64,000 nucleotides of DNA from Platerodrilus igneus (lineage: Eukaryota > Arthropoda > Insecta > Coleoptera > Lycidae): NCBI GenBank assembly GCA_036346225.1, contig JARFIW010001747.1, positions 124,001 to 188,000 on the forward strand, written 5' to 3'. Position numbers and translations under genes: made by a program. Positions 35,661 to 49,371 of the stretch are shown here, in pieces; the first letter of the stretch is position 1, and the number at the start of each line of letters is the position of its first letter. Under the pieces are notes generated by a model that was not told the DNA's origin, did no database searches, and saw nothing but the letters and a program-made list of their open reading frames with translations.

Positions 35661-35690
35661 TACACACAGCGGGTTTACCCCTCGTTATTA

Positions 35691-36143
35691 TTAGTAATAC
35701 ATTCCTAGCAGTAAAGTTGCTTCAACTGTATTTTTGCACATTTACTTGTTCAAGTTTAGCTTCTTAGTAGTAACACATTCCTAACAGTAACAGTTTTTTA
35801 ATAGTAGTATTCCTGCACATGTATCCAATCACGTACAGTTTCTTAGTAGTAAAACATTCCTAACTGTAACCTTACCTCAACACTATATTCGCACATGTAC
35901 CCGCTTCAGTATAGTATCTTAGTAGCAAAACATTCCTAACAGTAACCTTACCCCAACACTATTTTTGAATATGTATCCATTTGAGTATAGTTTCTTAGTA
36001 ATAAAATATTCCTAACAGTAACCTTACGTCAACACTATTTTCGCACATGTACCCGTTTGAGTGTAGTTTCTTAATAGTAACACTTTCCTAATAGTAGCCT
36101 TACCGCAACACTTTTCACATATGTACTTGTTCGAGTATAGTTT
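35691..36143 (+). repeat. ~76-bp satellite, block 2
   Basis: Same family as 32831-33436; about six degenerate units. Confidence 0.93.
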
Positions 36144-37517
36144 GCTACGTTCAGCGACGTAGTCTAAAAAAGAAAATAAAAACTAGGAACAAAAGGAAGA
36201 GATAGACCGAGCTCAATTGGCGAGTGGCCGGGGTATTATACCTGCAACAAAAATTAAGGGAGGCCTGAAATAAAAAAAGAAAAATTACACACACTCATTC
36301 ATACTCAAAACACAACATATCAACAAAAGAAACCTATAATTAAACACAATATGTACACGCAATAAATAATTACACACTAAATCTAAAAAAATATATCAAC
36401 CAAAAGAACAAATCATTTTTTTTAAATGGTGAGCTGCTGATTTTAGGTTACTCCCTAGATTGAGTTTCAACAAAAAAATAAAGAAAGCGAAATTACCCCT
36501 CTAAAACCAACAGCTCTAAATCAGCATGGTAAATCTAAAACTAAGTATATACATCTAATGGCAACAACATTTTCAAACGTACCAGCAAGCCTTCAAATCA
36601 TTTTCACTTTAATAAGTTGTACACTCTTAGTTATTTAAAGCAAATAGTAATGCATTCATATGGTGTTAATAAATTTCAAACTAATTCACTAATTGTCGTA
36701 TAAACGGATTAAATTTAGGAATGCATGAGCTTAAACTGAAAATCCCAACCGATATGGTCGCAATCGTAAATGCTGGAGAATGAGTAGGTGGGCCTACACC
36801 AAGAAAGAACGCACTTGGCCTCTCATTACAGCCAGGGACGACCTTCATCGTGACTTTAAGGCCACCGGAAGAAGCTAGAGCAACTACTAGTAAAATTAAT
36901 TTAATTTCAACGAAAAATACAATTTCTAAAACTCTAAATACTTACCACACCGTATTGCGTGCGCGAAATTTTCATAACGAAAAACGGAAACAACCAAACA
37001 TACCTACACGTTTCTCTGTTGTGTAGAGTGGAAAGCAAATAAAATCAATTTTGTTCAGCCAGTGACCAGAGTTCAAAGTAATATTTCTATTCAGAATTAA
37101 CCTGGAAAACACAGTTTATAATGGGATAATACGCAGCTTTAATTCGACGAAATCTTCCGACAGAAAACACACAAGAAGCAATTATCGGATACTTGGCACA
37201 CGTTATCGACTCTCTGAGTATAGTGTAAATTTTACGCTAGGGAATTCTGGGAAGTAGAATTTATTTTTAATTAGCGGAAGTATTTAGCAAGTAAAATATA
37301 CAGGATATTTAATTTATCGAATAAAGTTTCGTTTTAGAAGCAAAGTGGATTTTAGTTGAAAATAATTAGCTAACGTATTTGTTTTTAATTACGAATCGAC
37401 GATTTTTTTTAACCGTAGACATGGAATTTAGATAAATGGATAATTAATTAGCAAAGGATTTGTAGTTGAAAATTACTGTAAATAAAATAACCAATTATTG
37501 CCGAAAATGAACGTAAC
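36144..37517. mobile_element. 1.37-kb insertion with short inverted ends
   Basis: Interrupts the satellite within a GTATAGTTT unit. It starts GCTACGTTCA and ends TGAACGTAAC (9 of 10 complementary; 11 of 12 if the flanking TT/AA is counted). There is no ORF of note and the interior is A-rich. A target duplication is not clear because both flanks are T-rich satellite. It is probably a non-autonomous DNA transposon of unknown family. Confidence 0.5.
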
Positions 37518-39321
37518 AAGTTTTTTAGTAGTAACATATTCCTAACAGTAACTTTACCTCAACACTATTTTGGCACATGAATCTGTTTGAGTATAGCTTC
37601 TTAGTAGCAAAACATTCCTAGCAGTAACATTAACTTAACACTATTTTTGCACATGTTCAAGTATAGTTTTTTTAATTGTATAACTTTCCTAACAGTAACC
37701 GTACTCTAACAGTAACTTTACCTCAACACATTTTTCACACTTATATTCGTTTCAGTATATTGTCTTAGTTGTAAAACATTCCTTACACTAACTTTACGTC
37801 AATACTATTTTTACACATGTACCCGTTTGAGTTTAATTTCTTAGTAGCAAAACATTCTTAACAATAACATTAACTTAACGTAATTTTTGCACATGTTCAA
37901 GTATAGTTTTTTAGTACTAAAACTTTCCTAACGTTAACCGTACTTTAACACTATTTTCGCATATGTACCTGCTCGAGTATAGTTTCTTAGAAGTAATACA
38001 TTCCTAACAGTATCTTCACCTCAATACTTTTTTCACTCGTGTATCAGTTTCAGCATAGTTTGTTAATAATTAAACATTCGTAACAGTAACCTTACCTCAC
38101 ACTTTTCACAAATGTACCCGTTCGAGTATAGTTTCTTAGTTGTAACACATTCCCAACAGTAACTGTACTTCAACAGTATTTCTGCACATGTACCCATTGA
38201 AGGATAGTTTCTTAATAGTAAAATATTCCTAACAGTAACTTTACCCCAAAACATTCCTAAAAGTAACTTTATCTTAACACTATTTCACGTCCATGTACCC
38301 ATTTGGCTATAATTTCTTAGTAGCAAAACATTCCTAACAGTAACCGTACGCTAACACTATTTTCGCATATGTACCTGCTTGGGTATAGTCCCTCAATAGT
38401 AATACATTCCTAGCAGTATTTTTACCTCAACACTTTTTTCGCACATGTACCTGTTTTAGTATAGTTTCTTAGTAGAAAAACATTCCTAAGAGTAACCATG
38501 CCTAAACACTATTTTCGTACATGTACCTGCTATAGTTTCTTAGTAATAAAACATTTCTAACAGTAACTGTACCTCAACACTATTTTCACACATGTACCCT
38601 TGAGTATAGTTTCTTAGTAGTAAAAGATTCCCCGAGTAATCTTGCCTCAACATTATTTTCGCACATGTACCTGTTTCAATATAGTGTCTTAGTAGTAAAA
38701 CATTACTAACAGGAACCTTACCTCAGGACTATTACTGTTTTAGTATAGTTTCTTAGTAGTAAAACATTTTCGAACAATAACCTTTCCTCAACACTATTTT
38801 CGGACATGTACCCGCTGGAGTATAGTTTCTTATTAGTAAAACTTTCCTAACAATAGACGTATTTCAACGCTATTTTCGCTTGTGTATCTGCTTGAGTACA
38901 GTTTCTTTGTAGTAATACATTTCTAACAGTAACTTTACCTCAACACTTTTTTAGCAGGTGTATCCGTTTCAGTATAGTTTTCTAACAGTAATCCTACTCC
39001 AACAGTATTTCTGCACATGTACCCATTTAAGTATAGTTTCTTAGTAGTAAAGCATTCTTAACAGTAACCTTACCTCAACACTATCTTTGCGCATGTACCC
39101 ATTTCAGTATAGGTTCTTAGTAGCAAAATATTCCTAACAGTAACCTGAACGCAACACTATTTTTGCATACGTATCCGTTTAAGTATAGTTTCTTAGTATT
39201 AAAATATTCCTAACAGTAACCTTACCTCAACACTATTTTCGCACATGTAGCTGTTTGAGTATAGTTTCTTAATAGTAAAACATACCTAATAGTAGTCTTC
39301 CCTCAACGCTTTTCATATATA
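37518..39321 (+). repeat. ~76-bp satellite, block 3
   Basis: About 24 degenerate units; some are truncated (for example near 38230-38260 and 38720-38745). Confidence 0.93.
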
Positions 39322-40126
39322 GTTCTCACAATTTCTAAACCGACTTTCATCACAAATGACGTCACGCCATATCAACTACGAATGATATTCTTGTCTTATT
39401 CTAACTCCAGAAAAAAGTTTCTTTCTCGGTTTGTAAATTTTGCAATGTTGCCGCCTTCATTTGAGACATTTGTTGACAACTAATATTACTTGTATTGGTT
39501 ATGTTAGATTTTTGTTGGCATTCTTATTTCGTGTCATTAACCTCTTGCGTAGTTTTTGCTCTTGCATTTTGTGTTATTCTTGCTTGCATTTAAAATTGTT
39601 CTTTTCAGAACAGGCTAAGCGTTATTTTTGTTTGGGTGAATAAACCATGTCCGCTTCACGTTTAGGAAGTAGAGGGCAAACCTTAAAAACAAATTTTCAA
39701 AACTGGTTGTTCTCTTACTTTTGTTTAATAAACATAATCTCTGGAAGTCTTGATTATTGGTGGCTATTATTCCGTACCCGGTATAACATGCATATGGCTA
39801 TTTAATTAAGAATATATAACACATTAAAATCATTCAATTAAAATATTTAAAATATGCTCACTAGTATAAATTCCCACATAATAACATTTATTATTAAGCT
39901 AAACAGCTTAGACTACAATTTTGTCAGTATAAAATCATTTTACAAGTTACTTTTTAAAAAGTAACAAACCCTATTCCGTCACCAATTACTAAATACTTGC
40001 AAAATCTATATTGTTCTGATATCTTCATTGTAGTTACGAGGAATTGCTATTTTGATAGTGGCAACGGCGTCAATATATGACATCATAAATATTGATGACG
40101 AAAGTCGGTTTAAAAATTGCAAGAGC
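39322..40126. mobile_element. 805-bp MITE-like element with ~30-bp inverted ends
   Basis: Starts GTTCTCACAATTTCTAAACC followed by GACTTTCATCA, and ends with the inverse of GCTCTTGCAATTTTTAAACC followed by GACTTTCGTCA. TA lies on both sides (39320-39321 and 40127-40128), as for Tc1/mariner-type non-autonomous elements. There is no transposase; the longest ORF (39440-39643) has no recognisable domain. It interrupts a CACTTTTCATATATGTAC satellite unit, which resumes right after it. Confidence 0.75.
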
Positions 40127-43100
40127 TATATGTACTTGCTTGAGTAGTTTCTTACTAGTAACATATTCCTAACAGTAACTTTACCTCAACACTTTTTCAC
40201 ATATGTATTCGCTTCAGTATAGTTTCTTAGTAGCAAAACATTTCTAACAGTTACATTAACTTAACACTATTTTCGTAATGTACCTGCTGAAGTATAATTT
40301 CTTAGTTGTAAAACATTAATAACAGCACTATTACTGTTTCATTATAGTTTCTTAGTGATAAAACGTTTCGAACAGTAACTTTACCTCAACACTATATTCG
40401 CACATGTACCTACTGGAGTATAGTTTCTTATTAGTAAATCTTTCCTAACAGTATCCGTACCTCAACAGTATTTTCCCACATGTACCTGCAGTGTATAGTT
40501 TCTTAATAGTAAAACATTCCTAACAGTAACCATACCTCAACACTATTTTTGCTTATGTATCCCTTTGAGTATAGTTTCTTATTAGTATAACATTCCTAAC
40601 AGTAACTTTACCTTAACACTATTTTTGCACATGTACTGGTTTCAGAATATAGCAAAACATTCCTAACAGTATCCTTATCTTAACACTATTTTTGCACATG
40701 TATCCGTTTGATTATAGTTTCTTAGTAGTGAAACATTCCAAACAGTAAAGTGACCTCAACTGTATTTTTGCACATTTACTCGTTCAAGTTTAGCTTCTTA
40801 GTAGTAAAATATTCCTAACACCTTACCTCAACAGTATATTCGCACATGTATTCATTTGAGTACAATTTCTTTCAATAAAATAATCCTAACAGTAACCTTA
40901 CCTCAACACTATTTTTTCATATGTACCTGTTTAAGTATAGTTTCTCAGTAGCAAAACATTCCTAACAGTAACCTTATCTTAATACTATATTTGCACATGT
41001 AACCATTTGTGTATAATTTCTTAGTAGTACAACTTTCCTAATAGTAGCCTTACCGCAGCACTTTTCACATATGTACCCCTTCGAGGATAGTTTCTTAGTA
41101 GTAACACGTTCCTAACAGTAACTTTACCTCAACACTATTTTGGCACATGAATCCTTTTTAGTATAGTTTCTTTGTAGCAAAACATTCCTAACAGTAACAT
41201 TAACTTAACACTATTTTTGCACATGTTCAAGTACAGTTTCTTAGTTTTAAAACTTTCCTAACAGTAACCTTACGCTAATACCAATTTCGCATATGTACCT
41301 GCCCGAGTTTAGTTCCTTAGTAGCAATACATTCCTAACAGTTGACTTTACCTCAACACATTTTTCACACATGTATTCGTTTCAGTATATCGTCTTAGCTG
41401 TAAAACATTCCTTTCAGTATCTTTACGTAAAGACTATTTTTGCACATGTGCCCATTGGAGTATAGTTTCTTATCAGTAAAACATTCTTAACAGTAAACGT
41501 ATCTCAACACTATTTTCACTTGTGTACCTGATCCTGTATAGTTTATTAGTAGTAAAACATTCCAGCAGTAACCTTACCTCAACACTATTTTTGCACATAT
41601 ATCCGTTTGAGTATAGTTTCTTAGTAGTAAAACGTTCTTAACAGTAACCTTACTTCAACCATATTTTTGCATATGTATCAGTTTGAGAATAGTTTCTTAA
41701 TAGCAAAACAATCCTAACAATAACTTTATCTCAACACTATATTTGCACATATACCCGTTTAAGTATAGTATCTCATTATTAAAACATTCCTAGCAGTAAC
41801 ATTAACTTAATACTATTTTTGCACATGTTCAAGTACAGTTTCTTAGTTTTAAAACTTTCCTAACAGTAACCTTATGCTAATACCATTTTCGCATATGTAC
41901 CTGCCCGAGTTTAGTTCCTTAGTAGCAATACATTCCTAACAGTTGACTTTACCTCAACACATTTTTCACACATGTATTCGTTTCAGTATATTGTCTTAGC
42001 TGTAAAACATTCCTTTCAGTATCTTTACGTAAACACTATTTTTGCACATGTGCCCATTGGAGTATAGTTTCTTATCAGTAAAACATTCTTAACAGTAAAC
42101 GTATCTCAACACTATTTTCACTTGTGTACCTGATCCTGTATAGTTTCTTAGTAGTAAAACATTCCAGTAGTAACCTTACCTCAACACTATTTTTGCACAT
42201 ATATCCTTTTGAGTATAGTTTCTTAGTAGTAAAACGTTCTTAACAGCAACCTTACTTCAACTATATTTTTGCATATGTATCGGTTTGAGAATAGTTTCTT
42301 AATAGCAAAACAATCCTAACAATAACCTTATCTCAACACTATATTTGCACATATGCCCGTTTAAGTATAGTATCTCATTATTATAACATTCCTAGCAGTA
42401 ACTGTACTTCAACACTTTCAACACATTTACATCTTCGAGTGTAGTTTCTTAGTGGTAACACATTCCTAACAGTAACCATACTTCAACAATATTTTTGCAC
42501 ATGTACCCATTCAAGTATAGTTTCTTAGTAGTAAAGTATTCCTAACAGTAACCTTACCTCAACACTATTTTTGCACATTTACCCGTTTTAATATAGTTTC
42601 TTAGTAACAAAACATCCCTAACAGTAACCTTATTTCAACACTATTTTCGCACATGTATCTGCTCGAGAATAGTTTCTTAGTAGTAAAACATTCCTAACAA
42701 TAACTCTAACTCAACACCTTTTTTGCACATGTATCTGTTTTAGTATAGTTCCTTAGTAGCCAAACATTCCTGACAGTAATCTTATCTCAACACTGTTTTC
42801 CCACATGGCCCTGTTTTAGTATAGTTTCTTAGAAGTAAAATATTCCTATTGGTAATTTTTCCTCATTTGCACCTTATTTGCACATTTATCCATTTTAGTA
42901 TAGTTTCTTAGTACCAAAACATTTCTAACAGTAATCTTATCGCAACACTGTTTTCGCACATATACCCTTTCAAGTATAGTTTCTTAGTAGTAAAGCATTC
43001 CTAACAGTAACTTTAACTCGACACCTTTTTTGCACATGTATCTTTTCAGTATAGCGTTTTAGCAATAAAACATTTCTAACAGTAACCTTACATCAACACT

Positions 43101-43187
43101 ATTTTTGCACATATTCTTGTAGTGTACACTTTCGTAACTATATCGGTACCTCAATACTATTTTTGCACCCATTCAAGTATAGTTGCA
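40127..43187 (+). repeat. ~76-bp satellite, block 4 with higher-order repeat
   Basis: About 40 units. A stretch starting with ACATGTTCAAGTACAG is duplicated in order (41221 and 41823; 602 bp apart, about eight monomers), so an eight-mer block was duplicated recently relative to the general divergence. The array decays after 43120. Confidence 0.94.
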
Positions 43188-46085
43188 AAGAAAATTAACT
43201 CGCGAAGAGAACAATATGTATCCAACATATCTCGAAGGATTTACACAGTACAAAAAAATCTTCGCAAAAATAAATATTTTGCTCCTTAATTATCTCAAAA
43301 CTAATTTTTAACCTCAATCCTAATATTCACTTAAAACAAAATTAAATAGAACAACAAAACAATATATAGTGGATTATTTTCAGCCATTTGTTTACCATTA
43401 TTTTAAATATTTGACATTCCCTTATATTAAAAATAATCATAAAAATTTATGTATTTACCTAGTGTTCACAAGCTCTTCCTAACAGTAGTTTCTGATAAAG
43501 AAACAAAAAAAAAATTATGTAATAGTGGACAACATCAATAAAAGGAAAAACAACCATCTACTGGCCAAAATGCATTTTGCAGCAGCAATAACAAAAAATT
43601 ATTAGGTAACAATGCCACACTAACCAATAGTGCAACTCTAAATTTTTATATAGAAAATTTTATGACAATAATTGTTGATCTTATTTTATAGTTCATACTC
43701 AATCAATAACAGCTGTTGCATTTGCATATTCCGACGATTTGAGTGAAGTAATTCAATTTTTACATCGTATCTTCTCCAGTTGTACGATGAGTAACCTTAA
43801 AATACTTAAAAAAAGATTCAGGCTCAATTTACTCTGAGAGAAATTGTCAGAATGATATAGAGAAGAAACAGCAAGCTGTACAGCAGGGCATGACGTTCCA
43901 GTTTTAAGCTTATCAAAGCGTGCTCTTGAAGGTTCTGAGAATTCACGGTTGGGGCACAACACCTTTTGTAGTCAGCATGAGCTGGATCACATTTTACACT
44001 ATATTTTAGAAATTGACAAAATTCACTAAAACGTTTTGTGGTAAAATATGTTACTTTGCAGTAACTCTACATGGAGCAAAATTCATTTTAGCACTTCTTG
44101 ACTGAATATGAAAATATCATCACACGAATTTATTTATCTTCAAACAAGTGTATTGTGTTCACTTCTAGGTATTAGAATTGCCGTCTGTGAAGGGAAATAG
44201 GAAAACGAATCCAATAGTCCCATGATTTTTATGATTTTACGTCACTTTCACTAAAAGCATTTCACAAATTGCATTTTACATTATTAGTGGAGATGGCATA
44301 TTTCTAATTTGACACAAACGAAACTAACGGTTTCTTAAAAAGTAAGCATTCGAGATATATGCCATACAACTAACTTATGGTTTCATTCTAACAAGCGAAA
44401 CTACCATTGATAATGGAAAAACCTGGTTAACGTCTGTCAATAGAACAAGTCTTGGTGCTCAAAACAGAAAACATCATCAAACTTCTGGAGAAGTTAAGTA
44501 CCCATAGGATGTGTTGCCTAACTTTTTGCCTAAAATTACAGAAAATCAACATAAACCAATGTATAATTTATCTTCAATACGATGTAAAGATAACAAAGCG
44601 AAAATGTTTAATGGATCGAAATCTGTGTTTGCAAACAACCTTGTAGAAAACACATAAATAATTCATGTAATATTTCTAAATAGAAATGCTCTGATAATCG
44701 AACACCACATTTAAACGCATGTCAAACTTAAATAGATGGAAACATTTTAAATTATAGCTGCATATCCTAATAAAATTCTTCAAGATGATAAATAAGAGAT
44801 CGTTTAACTTGAGAAGGAGGTTGGAATTGTTAATGAATACTCAAATGATTGTGACAATAGATTAAGATATGTAGAATTTCATCACACAGAACGAAAATAT
44901 TCATGTGCAAGAACTCTGCATACAATAAAACTTCACAGCAAAATTAAAAAGTCATGGTAGGAAGACACCACAAAATTCATTTCAGAAAACAAAAGCGAAA
45001 AAGAAGAAAAAAGGAAAAATATTGGAAGAGGAGATTTGTTGAATAGGTATTTATAGGGCTGCTATGAAATAGGACATGTGTTAAAGAAAAGGGAATGTTT
45101 TGATTATAGTAACTTTAATAGTATATTTATAGGTTGAGGACCGCATTAATTCAAAGGTATTAATGACACCAGGTATAAATGCCGCCAAATAATAACGTTG
45201 CATTAAATATGAGAATAAACACATACCTAAGTACTTATTGTTTGATGCACTTGCAGTAGACATGCTTATCGTTGTAATTTGTATTAACAAACCGGCTGGC
45301 ATGCTTGAAGTTTATAACATCAATCTTAATACTGTTATCATAACCAACAAAACGTCTTGTTGGTTTTCAGTTCGGCACTCTCGCACATACCATAAATTGT
45401 TTATCGTCACACGCGATTAATTAAATTGTCTTTGATACTTTAAAGTTTATAAAATGACGGAACAAATATTTTCATCCAGCTCGAAGACCAATGTACTGGA
45501 GCATACGAAAAAGGTAGAGGATTGTAGAAAAAGGGAAAGGATATGGTAACAATTGACGAGGATAAAGATGAGATGGCCTAACACTGCAAAAGTCGTCGGA
45601 GGATGGATATTTCTAGTAAATGTGTGGGAGAGAGTGGGAAAGTGGATAAATAAGTGGTCTGTGTTTTATCTAAAATATCAAGTGATATTGTGTGAAAAAA
45701 TTTGTTTCTTTTTCACTATAGTAAGTATTTATATTTCTACAAGTAGTTGTACTATTTGGACATGGATAATTGACAATAAAAGGGAGAAATTTTAACTTTC
45801 TTCCCTTCATTTTAACCTGAATATACTTTAAATATAACTCACCCTTTATATCTTACATATGTTAAACAGTATTGTGATAAGCAGTAACATATGAACTGTA
45901 CATTGAACCCAGTTGATTGTTGACTAAATTAACTTCATATTAAATAAATTTACAAAGCAATGCAAACCACTATTTGATCGAAATAATCGTCACTTCAATT
46001 TGATCACAACAGAATGAAAATCAGATAGATATACATTTTGTAAATTGGAACTGTTGAAAATACTATGAATACACATTAGTTATTA
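43188..46085. other. AT-rich interval, nothing recognised
   Basis: Only short, domain-free ORFs on both strands (for example 43753-43962, 44452-44646, 45553-45795). I see no repeat family that matches elsewhere in the window. Confidence 0.5.
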
Positions 46086-46087
46086 AT

Positions 46088-46960
46088 TGTAGATATTGTA
46101 ACAATAAATATGCAACTGGACTACAGTGCAATATATGTGATACTAGGTATCACAGTAGCTACTCTACATGCATAAAAGATGTAAAGTTTATAGATGAGGC
46201 GACCCTAATATGCTGCACCTCAGATAACATTAACAATAACTGTCGAGATATGGAATATACAACACAAATGCAATTACAAACTTCTTTAGACACTACACAA
46301 AATCCAAATAATTTTGATCTGTTTGTAATTATAAAAGAAATGCAAATATCACTGGCAAATATTTCTTAACAGCTCGCTGAACAGCGAAAGGAGAATCAAG
46401 CTTTGGAAGACCTGATAAATGAATTAAAACATGTGATTGAAGAAAACAAGAAAATGCATGAAGAAATGAATCACTCAAAACTGAAATTGGAGGAATATGA
46501 AAGGAAAGAGCATACAATGTGAAAATACATGGCATACCTCAAAGTCCAGATGAAGTGATAAACAAAGTTATTCTTAAAATTGCTGGAACAATGGGGTGTG
46601 ACATGGATGAAAGGGATATCGATATATCACATCGATTGCCTAACAAGAAACCTTATAAGCATCCAGCAATTATTGCAAGATTTGTAAGAAGGAGTGTTAA
46701 AGAAAAATTTTTGTCATCTCGGAAGGGCCGAAGCTTGTACTTGAAGAATTTTGGAATTAAAGAAGGAGATCGAGAACATCTTTATCATTGAAAACCTCAC
46801 CCAAATAAATCCTATGTTATTTTCATCTGCAACAAAGAACAAACAAGAGTTAAAATGGAAATATGTGTGGACAAGAGAAGGTATAGTTTACATTAAAAAG
46901 TCTGAGCAAACTCCTGCAATAAAATTACATTCGACTATAGACTTAGTTTTAATTGCTTAA
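46088..46960 (+). pseudogene. LINE ORF1 (PHD-like finger, coiled coil, C-terminal nucleic-acid-binding domain)
   Basis: A Cys/His cluster, CRYCNNKY...LQCNICDTRYH...C, opens the region (46088-46170). A Lys/Glu/Leu-rich coiled coil follows (about 46330-46505) with a TAA inside it near 46366. After a frame change near 46510, KIHGIPQSPDEV, DIDISHRLPNKK, AIIARFVRRSVKEK and WKYVWTREGIVYIKK follow the pattern of the conserved C-terminal domain of insect LINE ORF1 proteins, with another frame change near 46780. Such ORF1 proteins bind element RNA. This copy is broken. Confidence 0.75.
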
Positions 46961-47042
46961 TTTACATATTCCTAATACTGCTAATACTTTCAGTTATTAA
47001 TTTTATTCATTATATCTAAATACACAACTACATTTATTATAT

Positions 47043-49361
47043 ATTAATGCACAAAGAATATGGATAAAGTTAGATGATTTAGAAATTTTATGTACATTAA
47101 ATCAGGTTCATATACTAGTAACAGAAACATGGCTATATATGAATGATATGGCTTTTTATAATATTCCAGGGTACAAAGCAATTCATGAGTGTAGAAGTAC
47201 TAGAGGCGGTGGAGTAGTTATTTACATTAAAGAAAGTATTAGTTTTAATACTGTAACTTCTACATCCATAAACAATTGTGAGATAGTGCACATACACATA
47301 AATGATTCAAACTTAACAGTAGTGGGTATGTATAGACCACCCTATAGCTCAATTCAGGGTTTTTAGAATTATTAGACTCAATAATGTACAGCATCCGAAC
47401 ACCTGCTTTAATCTTGGGTGATGTGAATATTGATATATTAGTATATAATAAACACACGATGGATTATGAAAATACTATTGCAATGCATGCATATACAATT
47501 GCAAACAATAAAAAATTGCTCACACGTATGGGTTATCACAAAAAATAGTTTAATTGAATATATTCTTGTCAATAGAAACCTAAACACTGTAAGTAAAATG
47601 GAAGATCATAATATTTCAGACCACAGATTGTTACATATTACACTTCGGACTGTAACAATGACACATACTACAAAAATAAAACGATGTATAATTAACTATG
47701 AGAAATTAAAAAGCAAAGTTAATACAGAGCTGCGATTAAAAAATAACGTAATTAATACTTTTGATGAATTCGTAAATTTGATAGCTTTGCATAAAACAAA
47801 ATGTACTAAAGAAGTTACAGTAACAATAAAAATAATAACCACTGGATTAATTGTAAATTTATTGAAAAAGTTAGAGCGTCATAAAGCATATAAAAGGATG
47901 AGGTACTTAAATACTATTGATACAAAAAATCATTTAAAAAATTTAAGGGATGCTGTAAACAATCTGAAAAATGCACTGCAAGAAATGGACTATAAAAGAA
48001 TTTCATAAAGCTAGTAACAACCCTAGAAAAAATTGGAAAGTAATAAATAGTATTATTAGTAATGCTAGTAATTCATATGATAATAAAGTCAATTGCATAC
48101 TTACATCAGAGGATGAGAAAACAGAAGGGATTGAACTAGCTTAGGTTTTTAACAAACATTTTAATACTATTGGTGGAAAGATCACTGACAATTTAAAGAA
48201 GAAACAAATTGTATATCTATAGTTCTTTAACCCGTAACTAGAAATGAACTATTTAATATACTAATTAGCCTAGAAAACAATAGTACTCTTGGTGAAGATA
48301 AGTTGTGCAAGGTAGATTTAATTCAAATATGGGATGTAAATTTGGGTGACAATATTATTAGTAGTATAAATGATATGAAAAATGGCATTTTTCCAAAAGA
48401 ATTAAAAATATCCGAGATAATACCTATATATAAATCAGGTAAACGTAATGAACTGTCTAATTATAGGCCTATTTCTATATTAACAATATTTCCAACAATA
48501 ACAGAAACAGTAATAAAAATCAAACTAATTAATTTTAATGAATCTACATTTAAAATGGATGATTATCATAATGGCTTCCAACTAAATGAAAATAAATATG
48601 TGATACTGGTATTTAAAGATTTGCAAAAAGCATTTGACATGGTAAATCACAATATATTACTTAATAAAATGCATAGAATGGGTATTCGAAATATCACCTG
48701 TAATTTAATTCAAACTTATTTGTATGGCAGAATACACTGTACGATGGTAAAGGGCTGTAATACTTCCATAAGATCGTGCAACGTTGGTGTACCTCAAGGA
48801 AGCGTATTGGGGCCCTTGTTATACTTATTCTATGTTTTAAGTTTGAAGTACGCCAAATTGCAAGAAAAATATTTAATATGTGCAGATGACATTGAATTGT
48901 TATATTCAGGCATCGATCTGAACATATTGCAACAACAAATTAATAATGACTTGAGATTTATTCTATGTGGTTATTAAAGAATAAACTCAGTATAAACACT
49001 AATAAGACAGTATATATGTTGATAAGGCAAAAAATTAAAACCTACTAGAAATTTAAACATATCAATTAATAACAAATCTGTTAATAGAGTACATACACAT
49101 AAATATTTGGGTCTACTAATAGATGATAATTTAACATGAAGGCACACATAAATCACCTAATTAAAAAGTTTACATCTATAACTGCAGCCTTAAAAAGATG
49201 ATCCTATACTCTAAGGTTATGTACAATAAGAATAGTTTACAACAGATTCATAGAACTGTAATTAAGATATCTCATAGTATGTTGGGGTAACACACCTATC
49301 TATGTAATCAACCAGTTACAAACAACTCAAAAGAGAATGATAAAAATTTTATATAGATCGA
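47043..49361 (+). pseudogene. LINE ORF2 (endonuclease and reverse transcriptase)
   Basis: Endonuclease motifs: VTETWLYMN near 47125, RGGGVVIYI near 47205, VGMYRPPY near 47325, LGDVNIDIL near 47420 and ISDHRLLHI near 47620. Reverse-transcriptase motifs: IIPIYKSGKRNELSNYRPIS (about 48417-48475), DLQKAFDMVNHNILL (48619-48665), VGVPQGSVLGPLLY (48784-48825) and CADDIELLY (48880-48906), where the usual Tyr or Phe before ADD is Cys. THKYLGLLIDDNLT follows near 49105. Several stops and frame changes occur, including TAG at 47364 and a break near 48005. The open part 48303-48977 covers most of the RT fingers and palm. Confidence 0.82.
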
Positions 49362-49371
49362 ATTACTATAC

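Larger units (their letters stand above)
33437..35690 (+). mobile_element. Insertion in the 76-bp satellite carrying a transposase-like remnant
   Basis: Non-satellite segment interrupting the array. Its 5' half is a decayed coding region (about 33620-35110) and its 3' end a small tandem repeat (35470-35660). I could not find clear terminal inverted repeats or a target duplication, so the borders are set by where the satellite stops and resumes. Confidence 0.55.

Noticed and set aside
43753..45795. Short ORFs (43753-43962, 44452-44646, 45081-45302, 45238-45420, 45553-45795)
   Set aside because: No domain, no repeat match, overlapping opposite-strand ORFs of similar length, AT-rich composition; indistinguishable from chance.
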